Below, piece by piece: positions 1 through 6,342 of a stretch of DNA of 9,473 nt. The translations under genes and the position numbers were made by a program. The stretch is taken from assembly GCA_934338765.1 (NCBI GenBank), contig CAKRHL010000073.1:1-9473 (forward strand), given 5' to 3'. The notes beneath the pieces are model-generated. The model searched no databases. It saw only the letters and a list, made by a program, of their open reading frames with translations, and had not been told where the DNA came from. The stretch comes from an uncultured Lachnospiraceae bacterium (GTDB taxonomy: Bacteria; Bacillota; Clostridia; Lachnospirales; Lachnospiraceae). Numbering within the stretch: position 1 is the first letter of the stretch; each line of letters opens with the position of its first letter.

Positions 1-1
1 G

Positions 2-106
2 ACTGTGACAGAATTGTTTGTGCAGCATGGCTTTGAAGAGATAGAATGCTGTCAGGATCTGTGTGGCAATGACAGAGTGGTGATGGGACGCCTGAATAAA
101 CAATAA
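2..106 (+). CDS. prmC: PrmC (HemK) release factor glutamine methyltransferase, C-terminal fragment
   Basis: The reading frame enters from the left edge and encodes the last 34 residues before a TAA stop at 104-106. The visible end contains G-F-E-E-I-E, then D-L-C-G-N-D-R-V-V-M-G-R-L, which matches the usual PrmC C-terminus (a D-x-x-G-x-D-R-V-V-x-x-R-L ending after the last methyltransferase strand). PrmC methylates the glutamine of the GGQ motif in release factors. The next gene is prfA, its substrate, and prmC-prfA adjacency is common in bacteria, which strengthens the call. The catalytic NPPY motif lies outside the window, so the identification rests on the tail and the context. Confidence 0.8.
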   Translation, partial: TVTELFVQHGFEEIECCQDLCGNDRVVMGRLNKQ

Positions 107-173
107 AATGCTTTGTGCCTAGGGTTCAAAGTTTGTGCAGGAATAAATAACAGCAGAAACAGGAGGAAGAAAA

Positions 174-1250
174 ATGTTTGATCGTTTAGAGGATTTGGCG
201 CGGAGTCTGGAAGAGATAAATATGCAGCTGACGGATCCGGATGTCATTAATGACCAGAATAAATACCGGGAGCTGATGAAAGAGCAGAGTGAGCTGACCC
301 CGATCGTAGAAAAGTATCAGGAGTACCGCGCGGCAAAGGATGGTATTGAGGAAAGTCTCCAGATGCTGGAGGAGGAAAACGATGAGGAGATGCGGGAGCT
401 TGCCAAGGAAGAGCTGGCAGAGTGCCGTGATACGGTAGAAAAGTGTGAGCAGGAGTTAAAGATCCTGATGCTGCCAAAGGATCCGAATGATGATAAAAAC
501 GTTATCGTAGAGATTCGTGGAGGTGCCGGTGGTGATGAGGCGGCGCTGTTTGCGGCAGATCTGTTCCGCATGTATTCTAAATTTGCAGAGGCAAACCGCT
601 GGAAGGTTGAGGTTATGAGTGCCAATGAAAACGGAATTGGCGGCTTCAAGGAAATTGTATTTATGGTAAACGGTCTTGGTGCGTATTCCAAGCTGAAATA
701 TGAGAGTGGTGTTCACCGTGTGCAGAGAATCCCGTCTACGGAGTCCGGCGGACGTATCCATACTTCTACGGCAACCGTAGCGATCATGCCGGAGGTGGAA
801 GAGGTAGATGTGCAGGTGGATCCGAAGGATTGCAAGATCGATGTGTTCCGTGCTTCCGGAAACGGTGGCCAGTGTGTCAATACCACGGACTCTGCTGTGC
901 GTATTACACATATTCCTACCGGAATCGTTGTATCCTGTCAGGATGAGAAGTCACAGCTTAAGAATAAGGACAAGGCAATGAAAGTTCTGCGTTCCCGTAT
1001 TTATGATCTGGAGAGAGAGAAGGCGGAGAGTGAGCAGTCGGCAGAACGGCGCAGCCAGGTGGGAACCGGTGACCGTTCCGAGAAGATTCGTACCTACAAC
1101 TTCCCACAGGGACGTGTGACAGATCACAGGATCAAGTTTACGAGCCATCGTCTGAACGAGATCCTTGACGGAGATCTCAATGAGCTGTTAGATAATATTA
1201 TCGCAGTGGATCAGGCAGCGAAGCTTGCGAAGATGAATGAGGAAGCATAA
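174..1250 (+). CDS. prfA: Peptide chain release factor 1 (RF1)
   Basis: This 358-aa protein has the usual RF1 length. RF1 recognises UAG and UAA in the ribosomal A site and triggers hydrolysis of peptidyl-tRNA in the cytoplasm. Residues 1-100 form the helical N-terminal domain. The PCRF region follows, with the R-G-G-A-G-G-D-E-A segment near 115-123. The codon-recognition tripeptide is P187-S-T189, matching the RF1 pattern P-x-T and not the RF2 pattern SPF. The catalytic GGQ is at 231-233, within [15 protein letters not shown]. The conserved end [14 protein letters not shown] is at 306-319. The start is fixed by AGGAGG at 161-166, seven bases before ATG. The residue after GGQ is Cys, where many RF1s have His, Ser or Gly. 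There is no RF2-type frameshift site. The gene follows prmC by 67 nt and precedes a Nudix gene by 39 nt. Confidence 0.98.
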   Translation: MFDRLEDLARSLEEINMQLTDPDVINDQNKYRELMKEQSELTPIVEKYQEYRAAKDGIEESLQMLEEENDEEMRELAKEELAECRDTVEKCEQELKILMLPKDPNDDKNVIVEIRGGAGGDEAALFAADLFRMYSKFAEANRWKVEVMSANENGIGGFKEIVFMVNGLGAYSKLKYESGVHRVQRIPSTESGGRIHTSTATVAIMPEVEEVDVQVDPKDCKIDVFRASGNGGQCVNTTDSAVRITHIPTGIVVSCQDEKSQLKNKDKAMKVLRSRIYDLEREKAESEQSAERRSQVGTGDRSEKIRTYNFPQGRVTDHRIKFTSHRLNEILDGDLNELLDNIIAVDQAAKLAKMNEEA

Positions 1251-1289
1251 ATAAATTGAAAGATTATTAAATACAAAGGAACAATAACA

Positions 1290-1790
1290 ATGGAATTTTG
1301 GGATATATACGATGAAAATAAACAGCGTACCGGGCGTACCATGAAGCGGAATGACTGGCGGTTAAAGGAAGGAGAATATCATCTGTCAGTGCTGGGAGTG
1401 ATCAGACGGCCGGATGGCAGATTTCTGATCACGAAGCGTGCCATGGATAAGGAATGGGCACCGGGCTGGTGGGAAGTGCCGGGCGGCGGTGTGCAGGCAG
1501 GAGAAGATTCTGCAGATGCCATTCTGCGTGAAATAAGGGAAGAAACCGGCTTGGATGTGTCCGGTGCAGAGGGCGGTCTTTTGTTCTCGTATCGCCGGGA
1601 AAATATTAAAGAAGGCGACAACTATTTTGTAGATGTTTACCGGTTTACCATGGATTTTACAGAGTCTGATGTAACGGTGCAGCAGGAAGAAGTAAAAGGT
1701 TTTGAGATCGCTGATCCGGCAGAGATCGAGAAGTATGGAAAAGAGGGAATCTTCCTGCATTTTGACAGTATCCGTCAGGCATTTGAATAA
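1290..1790 (+). CDS. Nudix hydrolase (IDI-like N-terminus)
   Basis: This 166-aa cytoplasmic protein contains a complete Nudix box, G-x5-E-x7-R-E-I-x-E-E-x-G-L, with G66, E72, R80-E81, E84-E85 and G87. These residues bind the metal ions needed to hydrolyse nucleoside diphosphates linked to another group. The N-terminus W-D-I-Y-D-E-N-K-Q-R-T-G-R resembles the opening strand of Nudix proteins related to isopentenyl-diphosphate isomerase, but the specific substrate cannot be read from the sequence. G-W-W-E-V-P-G-G-G (59-67) is the usual lead-in to the box. The ATG at 1290 has AAAGGA at 1276-1281 upstream, eight bases away. It follows prfA by 39 nt with no clear promoter between, so it is probably read through from prfA. 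A strong terminator lies 27 bases after the stop. A housecleaning role is typical of the family, but that is inference here. Confidence 0.93.
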   Translation: MEFWDIYDENKQRTGRTMKRNDWRLKEGEYHLSVLGVIRRPDGRFLITKRAMDKEWAPGWWEVPGGGVQAGEDSADAILREIREETGLDVSGAEGGLLFSYRRENIKEGDNYFVDVYRFTMDFTESDVTVQQEEVKGFEIADPAEIEKYGKEGIFLHFDSIRQAFE

Positions 1791-1816
1791 CTATATCATA
1801 TATAAAGTACCTAAAG

Positions 1817-1847
1817 TTAGCAGCCCCAATCCGGCTGCTGATTTTTT
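1817..1847 (+). terminator. Rho-independent terminator after the Nudix gene
   Basis: The arms AGCAGCC (1819-1825) and GGCTGCT (1833-1839) are perfectly complementary around a 7-nt loop. The stem extends by one G-U and one A-U pair (1817-1818 with 1840-1841). A run of six T follows immediately (1842-1847). This closes the prmC-prfA-Nudix transcription unit. On the opposite strand the hairpin is not followed by a T run, so it works in the + direction only. Confidence 0.9.
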
Positions 1848-1848
1848 G

Positions 1849-2043
1849 TTAAGTTTCTGATGAAATAGCTCCGATCCCCGTTAAAGCTCCGGTGAGAGCC
1901 ACCAATATCCAGGAAAACATAAGAACCACACAGGTACGGATGGCAGTTGCTACATCAGAATCCGTTTTTTGAATACCGCATTTGGCGAGAATGGAGGTAA
2001 TCCCCGCAAAAAAGGATGACCCCACTGCAAATAAAATCCACAT
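1849..2043 (-). pseudogene. EamA/DMT-family transporter remnant, N-terminal half only
   Basis: On the minus strand a 64-codon frame encodes a hydrophobic protein beginning M-W-I-L-F-A-V-G-S-S-F-F-A-G-I-T-S-I-L-A-K-C-G-I. This is the typical first helix and loop of small EamA (drug/metabolite transporter) proteins. A second helix lies near residues 36-52 (T-C-V-V-L-M-F-S-W-I-L-V-A-L). Single-domain EamA proteins are about 140 residues with four to five helices. Here the frame stops at residue 64 (TAA, complement of 1849-1851), and the following bases belong to the Nudix terminator, so the second half is missing. No Shine-Dalgarno sequence is visible before its ATG (complement of 2041-2043). 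The retained part shows no internal stop or frameshift, suggesting a fairly recent 3' deletion. A genuine small two-helix protein is an alternative but less likely. Confidence 0.7.
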
Positions 2044-2084
2044 AGATGCAAAGAAGACAATTTTGAAACAAAAGAGATCAGCGG

Positions 2085-2112
2085 TTGTTTTTTGGTGAGA
2101 TTATGGTAAGAT
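2085..2112 (+). promoter_or_regulatory. Candidate sigma-A promoter for the VanZ-MarR-LRR-VWA-AAA unit
   Basis: TTGTTT at 2085-2090 resembles a -35 box and is separated by 16 nt from TAAGAT at 2107-2112. The latter is preceded by TGG, which gives an extended -10 (TGnTAAGAT). The match is moderate (4 of 6 at each box) but helped by the TG extension. It lies about 60 nt before the VanZ start, downstream of the preceding terminator and with no other gene between in this orientation. It overlaps the upstream region of the minus-strand EamA remnant. Confidence 0.5.
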
Positions 2113-2172
2113 ACATAAGGAAAATAATGAGACGGCGATGAGACTGGCATGAGAAATGAATGAGGGTGGAAT

Positions 2173-3258
2173 ATGAGTATAATGCAATGTATTATGACAG
2201 ATATATCGGAAGTGATGGCTTTTTTGCCGGAGGCGGCCCGGGTGGGAGCCGTGTATGGTGTGCTTCTGATCGCGGTCTGTCTGGCGGTGGGAGAACTCCG
2301 ATACCGCAGAGATATCAGATCAGCGGACAAGACAAAGTCTGCCGGTATCTGCAGGAGATGGCCGCTGGAACCGGGGCACGGGATAGGAAGTATCCTTTTT
2401 GTGATATATTTTCTAGTTCTTGTGCAGACCGTGTTTTTGTGCAGAGAGCCCGGCAGCAGGTGGGGAACGGATATGCAGCTTTTGGGTACATGGGGGACAA
2501 CGATGCAGGATCATGCATGGGTACTGGAAAATGTTTTACTGTTTATCCCCTTTGGTATCCTGTTACCTGCCAGCCTGCCCGGCAAGCTGCATTATCTTAC
2601 GGTACCCCTGGGATTGGTATGCAGTGCGGGGATTGAGTACACGCAGCTTCGTACCGGCAGAGGATTTTGCCAGCTGGACGATGTGGTGATGAATACGCTG
2701 GGAGCACTGGCCGGTTATCTGATCTGGCTGCTTCTCCGGCTTCTTGCGAGAGCCGGCAGCCGGCTGTGGAACCGAAAGTCTCTGCGCTGGCGGATCTGTC
2801 TGGTGGCAGCATTTTTGTGGATGGTTGTGATATTTTTGTTTTCAGCACAGCCGGCAGATGAGTCGACACAGACCAGTCTTCGTGTGGAAAGGGCAATCTG
2901 TTCCGTCACGATACCGGGATATCTGGGGAAGACGCCGGAGGAGCAGACGGCATTGGCACAAAAGATAGAGTTTCCGGTGAGAAAGGGTGCGCATATGACG
3001 GAATATGCCATTCTGACAGTATTTTTACTGGGTGTGCTGGGGGATATAAGGATCACGAAACAGCAGTTTGCAAGAGCTGTTCTCATAACGGCGGCATACG
3101 CATCAACGGATGAGTTTCATCAGTTATTTGTGCCGGGAAGGAGCGGACAGCTTCGCGATGTGTTGATCGACAGTGCGGGAGCTGTAATTGGCGGCTTGTT
3201 GTTTACATTACTGCTCATTTGCGTTAATATGGATAGACAGGAAAGGGGCGGTCGGTAA
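2173..3258 (+). CDS. Membrane protein with two VanZ-like domains
   Basis: This 361-aa integral membrane protein of unknown biochemical function carries two VanZ-like segments. The first (about residues 70-192) has E-N-V-L-L-F-I-P-F-G-I-L-L (119-131), I-E-Y-T-Q-L (154-159), then R-G-F-C-Q-L-D-D-V-V-M-N-T-L-G-A (163-178). The second (about 205-350) has V-R-K-G-A-H-M-T-E-Y-A (269-279), D-E-F-H-Q-L-F-V-P-G-R (313-323) and R-D-V-L-I-D-S-A-G-A (328-337). Eight or nine hydrophobic helices can be picked out. The name-giving VanZ confers low-level teicoplanin resistance, but most VanZ-domain proteins have no known role, so resistance should not be assumed. GAGGGTGG at 2162-2169 lies close before the ATG and supports this start. 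The stop TAA shares its last base with the ATG of the next small gene. Confidence 0.85.
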   Translation: MSIMQCIMTDISEVMAFLPEAARVGAVYGVLLIAVCLAVGELRYRRDIRSADKTKSAGICRRWPLEPGHGIGSILFVIYFLVLVQTVFLCREPGSRWGTDMQLLGTWGTTMQDHAWVLENVLLFIPFGILLPASLPGKLHYLTVPLGLVCSAGIEYTQLRTGRGFCQLDDVVMNTLGALAGYLIWLLLRLLARAGSRLWNRKSLRWRICLVAAFLWMVVIFLFSAQPADESTQTSLRVERAICSVTIPGYLGKTPEEQTALAQKIEFPVRKGAHMTEYAILTVFLLGVLGDIRITKQQFARAVLITAAYASTDEFHQLFVPGRSGQLRDVLIDSAGAVIGGLLFTLLLICVNMDRQERGGR

Positions 3259-3449
3259 TGGACTTTATGATCGGAAGTGTCGATGCCAAAAGGCTTCGCA
3301 GAGATCTGCTCAGACAGCTTCGGAGCAAGACGAATCAGAGATCACCGGAGATACGGAATAAAATATATACGGCAGAAATGTGTGATGAGCAGAGTCTTCT
3401 TGCCATGGCAAAAAAAGAGGGTATGGAGATACGACGGTATATCCGGTGA
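3258..3449 (+). CDS. Small basic protein of unknown function, 63 aa
   Basis: The ATG overlaps the VanZ stop by one base (TAATG), a typical translational-coupling arrangement, with a purine-rich AAGGGG about ten bases upstream. The protein starts M-D-F-M-I-G-S-V-D-A-K-R-L-R-R-D-L and ends L-L-A-M-A-K-K-E-G-M-E-I-R-R-Y. It is highly charged, probably helical, and has no membrane segment or metal-binding motif. From memory only, it resembles short uncharacterised Lachnospiraceae proteins beginning M-D-F-M-I-G-S; this could not be verified. No function is proposed. Its stop codon sits at the centre of a perfect inverted repeat. It could instead be a non-coding leader of marR, but the coupled start argues for translation. 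Confidence 0.6.
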   Translation: MDFMIGSVDAKRLRRDLLRQLRSKTNQRSPEIRNKIYTAEMCDEQSLLAMAKKEGMEIRRYIR

Positions 3450-3456
3450 CCGGATA
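3440..3456. repeat. Perfect inverted repeat, possible MarR operator
   Basis: TATCCGGTGACCGGATA is an exact palindrome of two 8-base arms around one central G. The TGA stop of the small ORF (3447-3449) lies across its centre. The right arm runs into TAAAAT (3455-3460), a 5-of-6 match to a -10 box, although the -35 region is poor (ACGACG at 18 nt spacing). The size and symmetry fit a dimeric winged-helix regulator, and a MarR-type gene starts about 100 nt downstream. The operator role is inference. Confidence 0.45.
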
Positions 3457-3472
3457 AAATATCAATAAGCAA

Positions 3473-3542
3473 GGCGGTTGTAAGACTGAGGAGCAGAGGA
3501 AGGCTGTCCGCGGAGGAAAGCTTTCTTTTGCGGAAAACCGTC
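3473..3542 (+). other. Structured RNA leader before the MarR gene
   Basis: The 109-nt gap before marR can fold in the + transcript. TCCGCGGAGGAAAG (3507-3520) pairs with CTTTCTTTTGCGGA (3521-3534), giving a long hairpin with three G-U wobbles and a small apical loop. An enclosing stem is possible between GGCGGTT (3473-3479) and AACCGTC (3536-3542). No T run follows, so it is not a standard terminator. The wobbles would be A-C mismatches on the other strand, so the structure is specific to this transcript. Its role is unknown; control or stability of marR mRNA is possible. Confidence 0.4.
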
Positions 3543-3558
3543 TGGAAATGAGGATTCA

Positions 3559-3993
3559 ATGACAAAGGAACAGAATTTAGGAGAAGAGTTGTACAATCTG
3601 CTGGCAGAGCTTCTGAACAGCAAGATGAACAGGACGGTAATGGACAGTATCCGTGGAGAGTACGGTGTGTTGCGATACCTTTGTTATATTGAAGATCATG
3701 TTCATGCGGGAAAGCTGACAGAGCATCTTCATGTGGTGCCGGGGCGCATGACGGACATTCTCACCAGTCTGGAGGGAAAGGGACTGATCCGGAGAGTACG
3801 CGGGGAGCAGGACCGGCGTCACGTAAATGTATGTATTACAGAGGCCGGCAGGGAGCAGGCAGTACAGATGAGGGAGATGATCAGCAGAGAGTATGAAGGC
3901 ATGTTTCAGATCCTTGGACAGGAGGATACGGAGGAGCTGATCCGTTTGTTAAAGATCGTGCTTTCTTATCCTGATGCTAAGGATGGCAGATAG
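3559..3993 (+). CDS. MarR-family transcriptional regulator
   Basis: This 144-aa protein has the normal length for a MarR regulator. Residues about 32-95 form the winged helix-turn-helix, with recognition-helix region V-P-G-R-M-T-D-I-L-T-S-L-E-G-K-G-L-I (60-77). The wing carries the family signature D-R-R (85-87) followed by H-V-N-V-C-I-T-E-A-G. Helices at both ends (8-30 and 100-137) would make the dimer interface. Such proteins bind palindromic DNA as dimers and usually repress their own and neighbouring genes until a ligand or oxidant releases them. Two Cys are present (C42, C92), but no clear redox sensor can be claimed. GAGG lies seven bases before the ATG. The LRR gene follows after 26 nt, so this regulator likely belongs to the LRR-VWA-AAA unit. 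The inverted repeat at 3440-3456 is a candidate binding site. Confidence 0.9.
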   Translation: MTKEQNLGEELYNLLAELLNSKMNRTVMDSIRGEYGVLRYLCYIEDHVHAGKLTEHLHVVPGRMTDILTSLEGKGLIRRVRGEQDRRHVNVCITEAGREQAVQMREMISREYEGMFQILGQEDTEELIRLLKIVLSYPDAKDGR

Positions 3994-4019
3994 ATCCCGG
4001 CAGGGATGGGGAGATACCA

Positions 4020-5006
4020 ATGGATTCAATCAGACGGATCATTTCAGAAAAAAACAATTTACAATTTTATATTGAAGAAACAGAGAGCGGGGGAGTTCGC
4101 CTTTTACGATGCTACGGGGATTTTCCCGCTCTTACTGTGCCGGAGAAGATCGGTGGCTGTCCGGTGGTGGAGATCGGGGATTATTGTTTTGCGGATTCGG
4201 TAAAGGCGATTGAGTGTCCGGAGCAGCCGGGAGAAAATGTCAGAGTGATATCCGGGGAATATCTCCGGCGTCTGGAGCTGCCGGATACCGTCGTAAAGAT
4301 AGGAAATCTTGCATTTTATAACTGTAAAGGGCTGCAGGAGCTTTCCTTTGGAACGGGACTGGCCCGGGTAGAAAGTGATGTCTTTATGAATTGCCGCAGT
4401 CTGCATACCCTCAGGGTGAGAGGAAGCATGTGTCAGAAAACAGGTCTGAAACAGCTTCTTGCCCGGAGAATGTCATATGTGGATGTGATCTTTGAGGAGG
4501 AACACAGGATTACCGGCCGGCTTTATTATCCGGAATATGAAGAGTACTACGATGAGATCGGACCGGCACATATCTTTGCCATGAGTATCCGGGGAGAGGG
4601 CTTTCGGGCGAGACAGTGTTTCCGGAACGGCATTGTGGATCTCAAGGGGTATGATGATATATTTGAGCAGGCACAGGCCGAGGAAAGTCCGGAAACATTG
4701 TGCCGCATGGCAGGGAATCGTCTGGCGTATCCCGCTGAGCTGGAGGAGTCGGCGCAGCAGAGATACCGGGAATATCTGCAGAGCCATATGGGGACTTTGG
4801 CAGAGCTGCTGGTAAAGGAAAAAAATATAGAATTGATACGGAAGTTTGCAGAGGAAGACATACTTTCATCAGAGGGAATGACGGCGGCAGCGGAGCTTGC
4901 TTCACAAATGGAGTGGGTGCAGGGGGCAGCGGCAATCCTGAAGCTGCAGAGAGAGCAGACCGGGAAAAAGCCGGAGGTGCAGCGTTATACCTTTGAGGAC
5001 TGGTAA
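4020..5006 (+). CDS. Cytoplasmic leucine-rich-repeat (BspA/LRR_5-type) protein
   Basis: This 328-aa protein lacks a signal peptide, membrane segment or cell-wall anchor, so it is probably cytoplasmic, unlike many BspA-type surface proteins. The N-terminal half carries LRR_5-type repeats: L-T-V-P-E-K-I-G-G-C-P-V-V-E-I-G-D-Y-C-F (38-57), L-R-R-L-E-L-P-D-T-V-V-K-I-G-N-L-A-F-Y-N-C (82-102), and L-Q-E-L-S-F-G-T-G-L-A-R-V-E-S-D-V-F-M-N-C (105-125), with a partial one near 128. From about 160 on it becomes helical and charged; residues 257-310 look like paired helices reminiscent of ankyrin or other alpha-repeats. GGGGAGA lies just before the ATG. It is followed after 13 nt by the VWA gene and then the AAA+ gene. 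The likely role is protein-protein recognition within that module, which is inferred from context only. Confidence 0.82.
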   Translation: MDSIRRIISEKNNLQFYIEETESGGVRLLRCYGDFPALTVPEKIGGCPVVEIGDYCFADSVKAIECPEQPGENVRVISGEYLRRLELPDTVVKIGNLAFYNCKGLQELSFGTGLARVESDVFMNCRSLHTLRVRGSMCQKTGLKQLLARRMSYVDVIFEEEHRITGRLYYPEYEEYYDEIGPAHIFAMSIRGEGFRARQCFRNGIVDLKGYDDIFEQAQAEESPETLCRMAGNRLAYPAELEESAQQRYREYLQSHMGTLAELLVKEKNIELIRKFAEEDILSSEGMTAAAELASQMEWVQGAAAILKLQREQTGKKPEVQRYTFEDW

Positions 5007-5019
5007 AAAGAGGAGTTCC

Positions 5020-6318
5020 ATGAAAGAACATATTATGACAGAGGCAGAGTGGGAAGAACAGATGGCGTTAAAGATACTGGCATATACCCGGGATGCCTTA
5101 TTTGTGGATCTTCGTTATATGGGAAGGGCATTTCAGATCATGACGCCCCAGGCGGACCGGCAGATCACTACGCTGGCAGTAGACGGAGAAGTGCTTCATT
5201 ATTCTTCGGAGCAGCTGATCCGGGTGTTTCAAAAGAATGATAAATATCTCAACAGGCTTTATCTCCATGGGGTACTGCATTGCCTGTTCCAGCATTTGTG
5301 GATCGGAGGACAGAGGGATCGTCTGCTGTGGAATACAGCCTGTGATATAGCAGTGGAGTATGTGATCGACCATCTGGACAAACCGGCGGTACGGCGGATC
5401 CTCGGGTGGACCAGGGAGCAGACATATAAGGAGCTTGGGCAGTATGGTGAGGGGCTTTCCGCAGCGGTGATCTACCGCTATTTGCAGACAAAAGATCCGG
5501 AGAGGATTGCCGTGCTTCATCAGGAGTTTGCGGCAGATGACCACAGATACTGGCCAAAGGAGGAAAAAAGGCAGGCAGCGCCGTCACCGGTGAGAGATCA
5601 GTGGAAGCAGGCATCACGTCAGGTTACTCTGGAACAGAAAAGGCAGGGAGATGACAAGGAGAAAGGACAGAAGCTTCTGGAACAGCAGGTGAAGGCCGGG
5701 CAGCAAAAAAGAAGCTATCAGGATTTTTTAAAGAAATTTGCTGTGATGCGGGAGGAGCTGAAGCTGGATCCGGATGAGTTTGATCTGAGTTATTATACAT
5801 ATGGACTGCGTCTGTATGGCAACCTGCCGCTGGTGGAACCGGTGGAAAGCAGTGAGGTCAAAAAGATACAGGATTTTGTTATTGTCGTAGACACAAGCTA
5901 TTCTACAAGCGGGGATCTGGTAAAGGGATTTTTGCAGGAAACATTTCAGATCCTTTCGGGACAAAACAGCTTTTTCAGGACAGCAAGGATCCGGGTCCTG
6001 CAATGTGATGAGACAGTGCAGAAGGAGGATGTGATCTGTTCGCAGGAGGAGCTGGAGCAGATGTTTCGGCAATTTGAGATCCATGGCGGGGGCGGCACGG
6101 ATTTCCGTCCGGCATTTGCGCGGGTGCAGCAGCTTATGGAGGAGGGTGCATTTGACAATCTCTGCGGCCTTTTGTACTTTACAGATGGAAAGGGGATTTA
6201 TCCCGGAGAAAGACCGCCATATAAAACCGCGTTTTTATATTTAAATGATTTTGAAGAGGACAAGGTGCCGGCGTGGGCGATGAGGATGAGAGTTGACGAG
6301 GGTCAGTGGAGGATATAA
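5020..6318 (+). CDS. VWA-domain protein, DUF2201/CoxE-like (MoxR partner)
   Basis: This 432-aa cytoplasmic protein has an N-terminal DUF2201-like, metallopeptidase-fold-like domain, a charged linker (about 180-235), and a C-terminal von Willebrand factor A domain (about 283-425). In the first, L-H-G-V-L-H-C-L-F-Q-H (82-92) and W-N-T-A-C-D (104-109) resemble the HExxH...H and N-x-x-x-D pattern, but the catalytic Glu is Gly (H83-G84-V-L-H87). In the VWA domain the metal-ion site is intact: D291-T-S293-Y-S295, T360-D361 and D389 in Y-F-T-D-G. VWA proteins of this kind work with MoxR AAA+ ATPases as chaperone-like remodelling pairs, and such an ATPase is the next gene. The start at 5020 is set by AGGAG at 5011-5015; a TTG further upstream lies inside the LRR gene and has no such site. 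No export signal is seen. Confidence 0.87.
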   Translation: MKEHIMTEAEWEEQMALKILAYTRDALFVDLRYMGRAFQIMTPQADRQITTLAVDGEVLHYSSEQLIRVFQKNDKYLNRLYLHGVLHCLFQHLWIGGQRDRLLWNTACDIAVEYVIDHLDKPAVRRILGWTREQTYKELGQYGEGLSAAVIYRYLQTKDPERIAVLHQEFAADDHRYWPKEEKRQAAPSPVRDQWKQASRQVTLEQKRQGDDKEKGQKLLEQQVKAGQQKRSYQDFLKKFAVMREELKLDPDEFDLSYYTYGLRLYGNLPLVEPVESSEVKKIQDFVIVVDTSYSTSGDLVKGFLQETFQILSGQNSFFRTARIRVLQCDETVQKEDVICSQEELEQMFRQFEIHGGGGTDFRPAFARVQQLMEEGAFDNLCGLLYFTDGKGIYPGERPPYKTAFLYLNDFEEDKVPAWAMRMRVDEGQWRI

Positions 6319-6342
6319 AGCAGAAAGGACATGGTTAGCAGT

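Noticed and set aside
2160..2636. Overlapping + strand frame starting 13 nt before the VanZ gene
   Set aside because: It has Gly/Cys/Arg-rich nonsense composition with no domain, while the VanZ frame has clear motifs and membrane helices over the same bases.
2173..3258. Calling the VanZ protein a glycopeptide-resistance gene
   Set aside because: There are no vanS/R/H/A/X neighbours, and most VanZ-domain proteins are unrelated to resistance.
3277..3468. Second small + strand frame overlapping the 63-aa gene
   Set aside because: It has no binding site and no coupling to the VanZ stop, and an unlikely composition. The TAATG-coupled frame is preferred.
3507..3534. Hairpin read as a Rho-independent terminator before marR
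   Set aside because: The bases after the stem are AAAACCGTC with no T run.
4993..5019. Upstream in-frame TTG start for the VWA gene
   Set aside because: It lies inside the end of the LRR gene and has no binding site, while ATG 5020 has AGGAG four bases upstream.
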